Of a DNA stretch of 38,191 nt, positions 37,975 through 38,191 are shown piece by piece. The DNA lies in the IMG/VR virus record IMGVR_UViG_3300029286_000123, positions 1 to 38,191 of that record. One strand, 5' to 3'. The notes below the pieces were generated by a model, which made no database searches, had not been told where the DNA came from, and was given only the letters and a program-made list of their open reading frames with translations. The position numbers and the translations under genes are program-made. This stretch comes from a virus. Each line of letters opens with the position of its first letter. Position 1 is the stretch's first letter.

Positions 37975-38191
37975 TGTTTACAGATTATTCGACATATCTT
38001 CAGACCATTGTGATGCTGGAAAAGCAGGCACATGAATTGTGCAATCTTAAAAAATACAGCGAAGCCAAGAAAAAAGCCGAGGAGATTCACAAAGTTGCTT
38101 ACGAGCTTTCCAGTTGGTTGGAAAAGCAGCAGCCCGGCAAAGCAAAGTCTGTTGAAGACGCTGCCAGGCTAGCGCTGGAAGCAATCGAGCT
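37971..38191 (+). CDS. Partial helical protein running off the window
   Basis: ATG at 37971 overlaps the MazG-like stop (ATGA); a second ATG follows at 37974. The frame is open to the window edge. The visible 73 residues include TDYSTYLQTIVMLEKQAHEL, KKYSEAKKKAEEIHKVAYEL and EDAARLALEAIEL, a charged helical, probably coiled-coil sequence. The gene is cut and no function can be given. Confidence 0.6.
   Translation, partial: MMFTDYSTYLQTIVMLEKQAHELCNLKKYSEAKKKAEEIHKVAYELSSWLEKQQPGKAKSVEDAARLALEAIE

Noticed and set aside
1-38191. CRISPR array, integrase, attachment site or tRNA genes
   Set aside because: No regularly spaced direct repeats, integrase motif or cloverleaf was seen on reading; lifestyle cannot be decided from this absence since the window is partial.

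Overview
The window is a 38.2 kb piece of a tailed-phage (caudovirus) genome, most likely from a short-tailed, podovirus-like phage of an aquatic Gram-negative bacterium. The reasons are: dense plus-strand gene packing with many ATGA/TAATG overlaps; a P22 gp4-like connector and a probable gp10-like protein; a lysozyme with an i-spanin and embedded lipoprotein o-spanin (which implies an outer membrane); and a 3,567-residue polyvalent protein of the kind carried in virions. There are no tRNAs, no integrase, no terminase and no major capsid gene in view, so the window probably begins just after the capsid genes. The host cannot be named from the sequence alone.

Layout. (1) 1-7,000: a putative capsid-decoration protein, a run of small very basic Lys/Gly-rich proteins of unknown job, an inserted HNH homing endonuclease (2367-2828), the gp4-like connector (3348-4277), further head-tail proteins and a pair of paralogous beta-rich proteins. 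(2) 7,019-9,887: tail-fibre-like repeat proteins ending in a C-type-lectin-like variable protein. (3) 9,746-11,657: a complete diversity-generating retroelement (DGR): VR at the 3' end of the lectin gene, avd, TR, reverse transcriptase. The 20 mismatches between VR and TR in the 127-bp core all fall on TR adenines, which is the DGR signature. (4) 11,642-13,274: a coupled trio: unknown protein, PAPS-type sulfotransferase and APS-kinase-like P-loop protein, a possible sulfation module. (5) 13,276-14,189: lysis cassette (endolysin, i-spanin, o-spanin nested in another frame). (6) 14,239-14,988: minus-strand GIY-YIG endonuclease. (7) 15,003-34,404: virion and probable ejection proteins, ending in the giant polyvalent protein with ParB-like, C5-methyltransferase-like, two HExxH and LPD38-like regions. 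(8) 34,401-34,754: rusA on the minus strand. (9) A divergent control region (34,755-34,904) with a perfect 19-bp palindrome, a TTGACA promoter element and a hairpin. (10) 34,905-38,191: early/recombination operon: PD-(D/E)XK nuclease, ERF annealing protein, a small protein with an SSB-like acidic tip, a ribbon-helix-helix-like protein, MazG-like protein and a truncated last gene.

How it fits together (inference): the early operon processes DNA by ERF/RusA recombination. The structural block builds a podovirus-like particle that may inject large proteins. The DGR rewrites the tip of a fibre-associated lectin so receptor range can shift. The adjacent sulfotransferase pair may change the host surface or the phage's own fibre. 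The most interesting object is the DGR together with its neighbouring sulfation genes.
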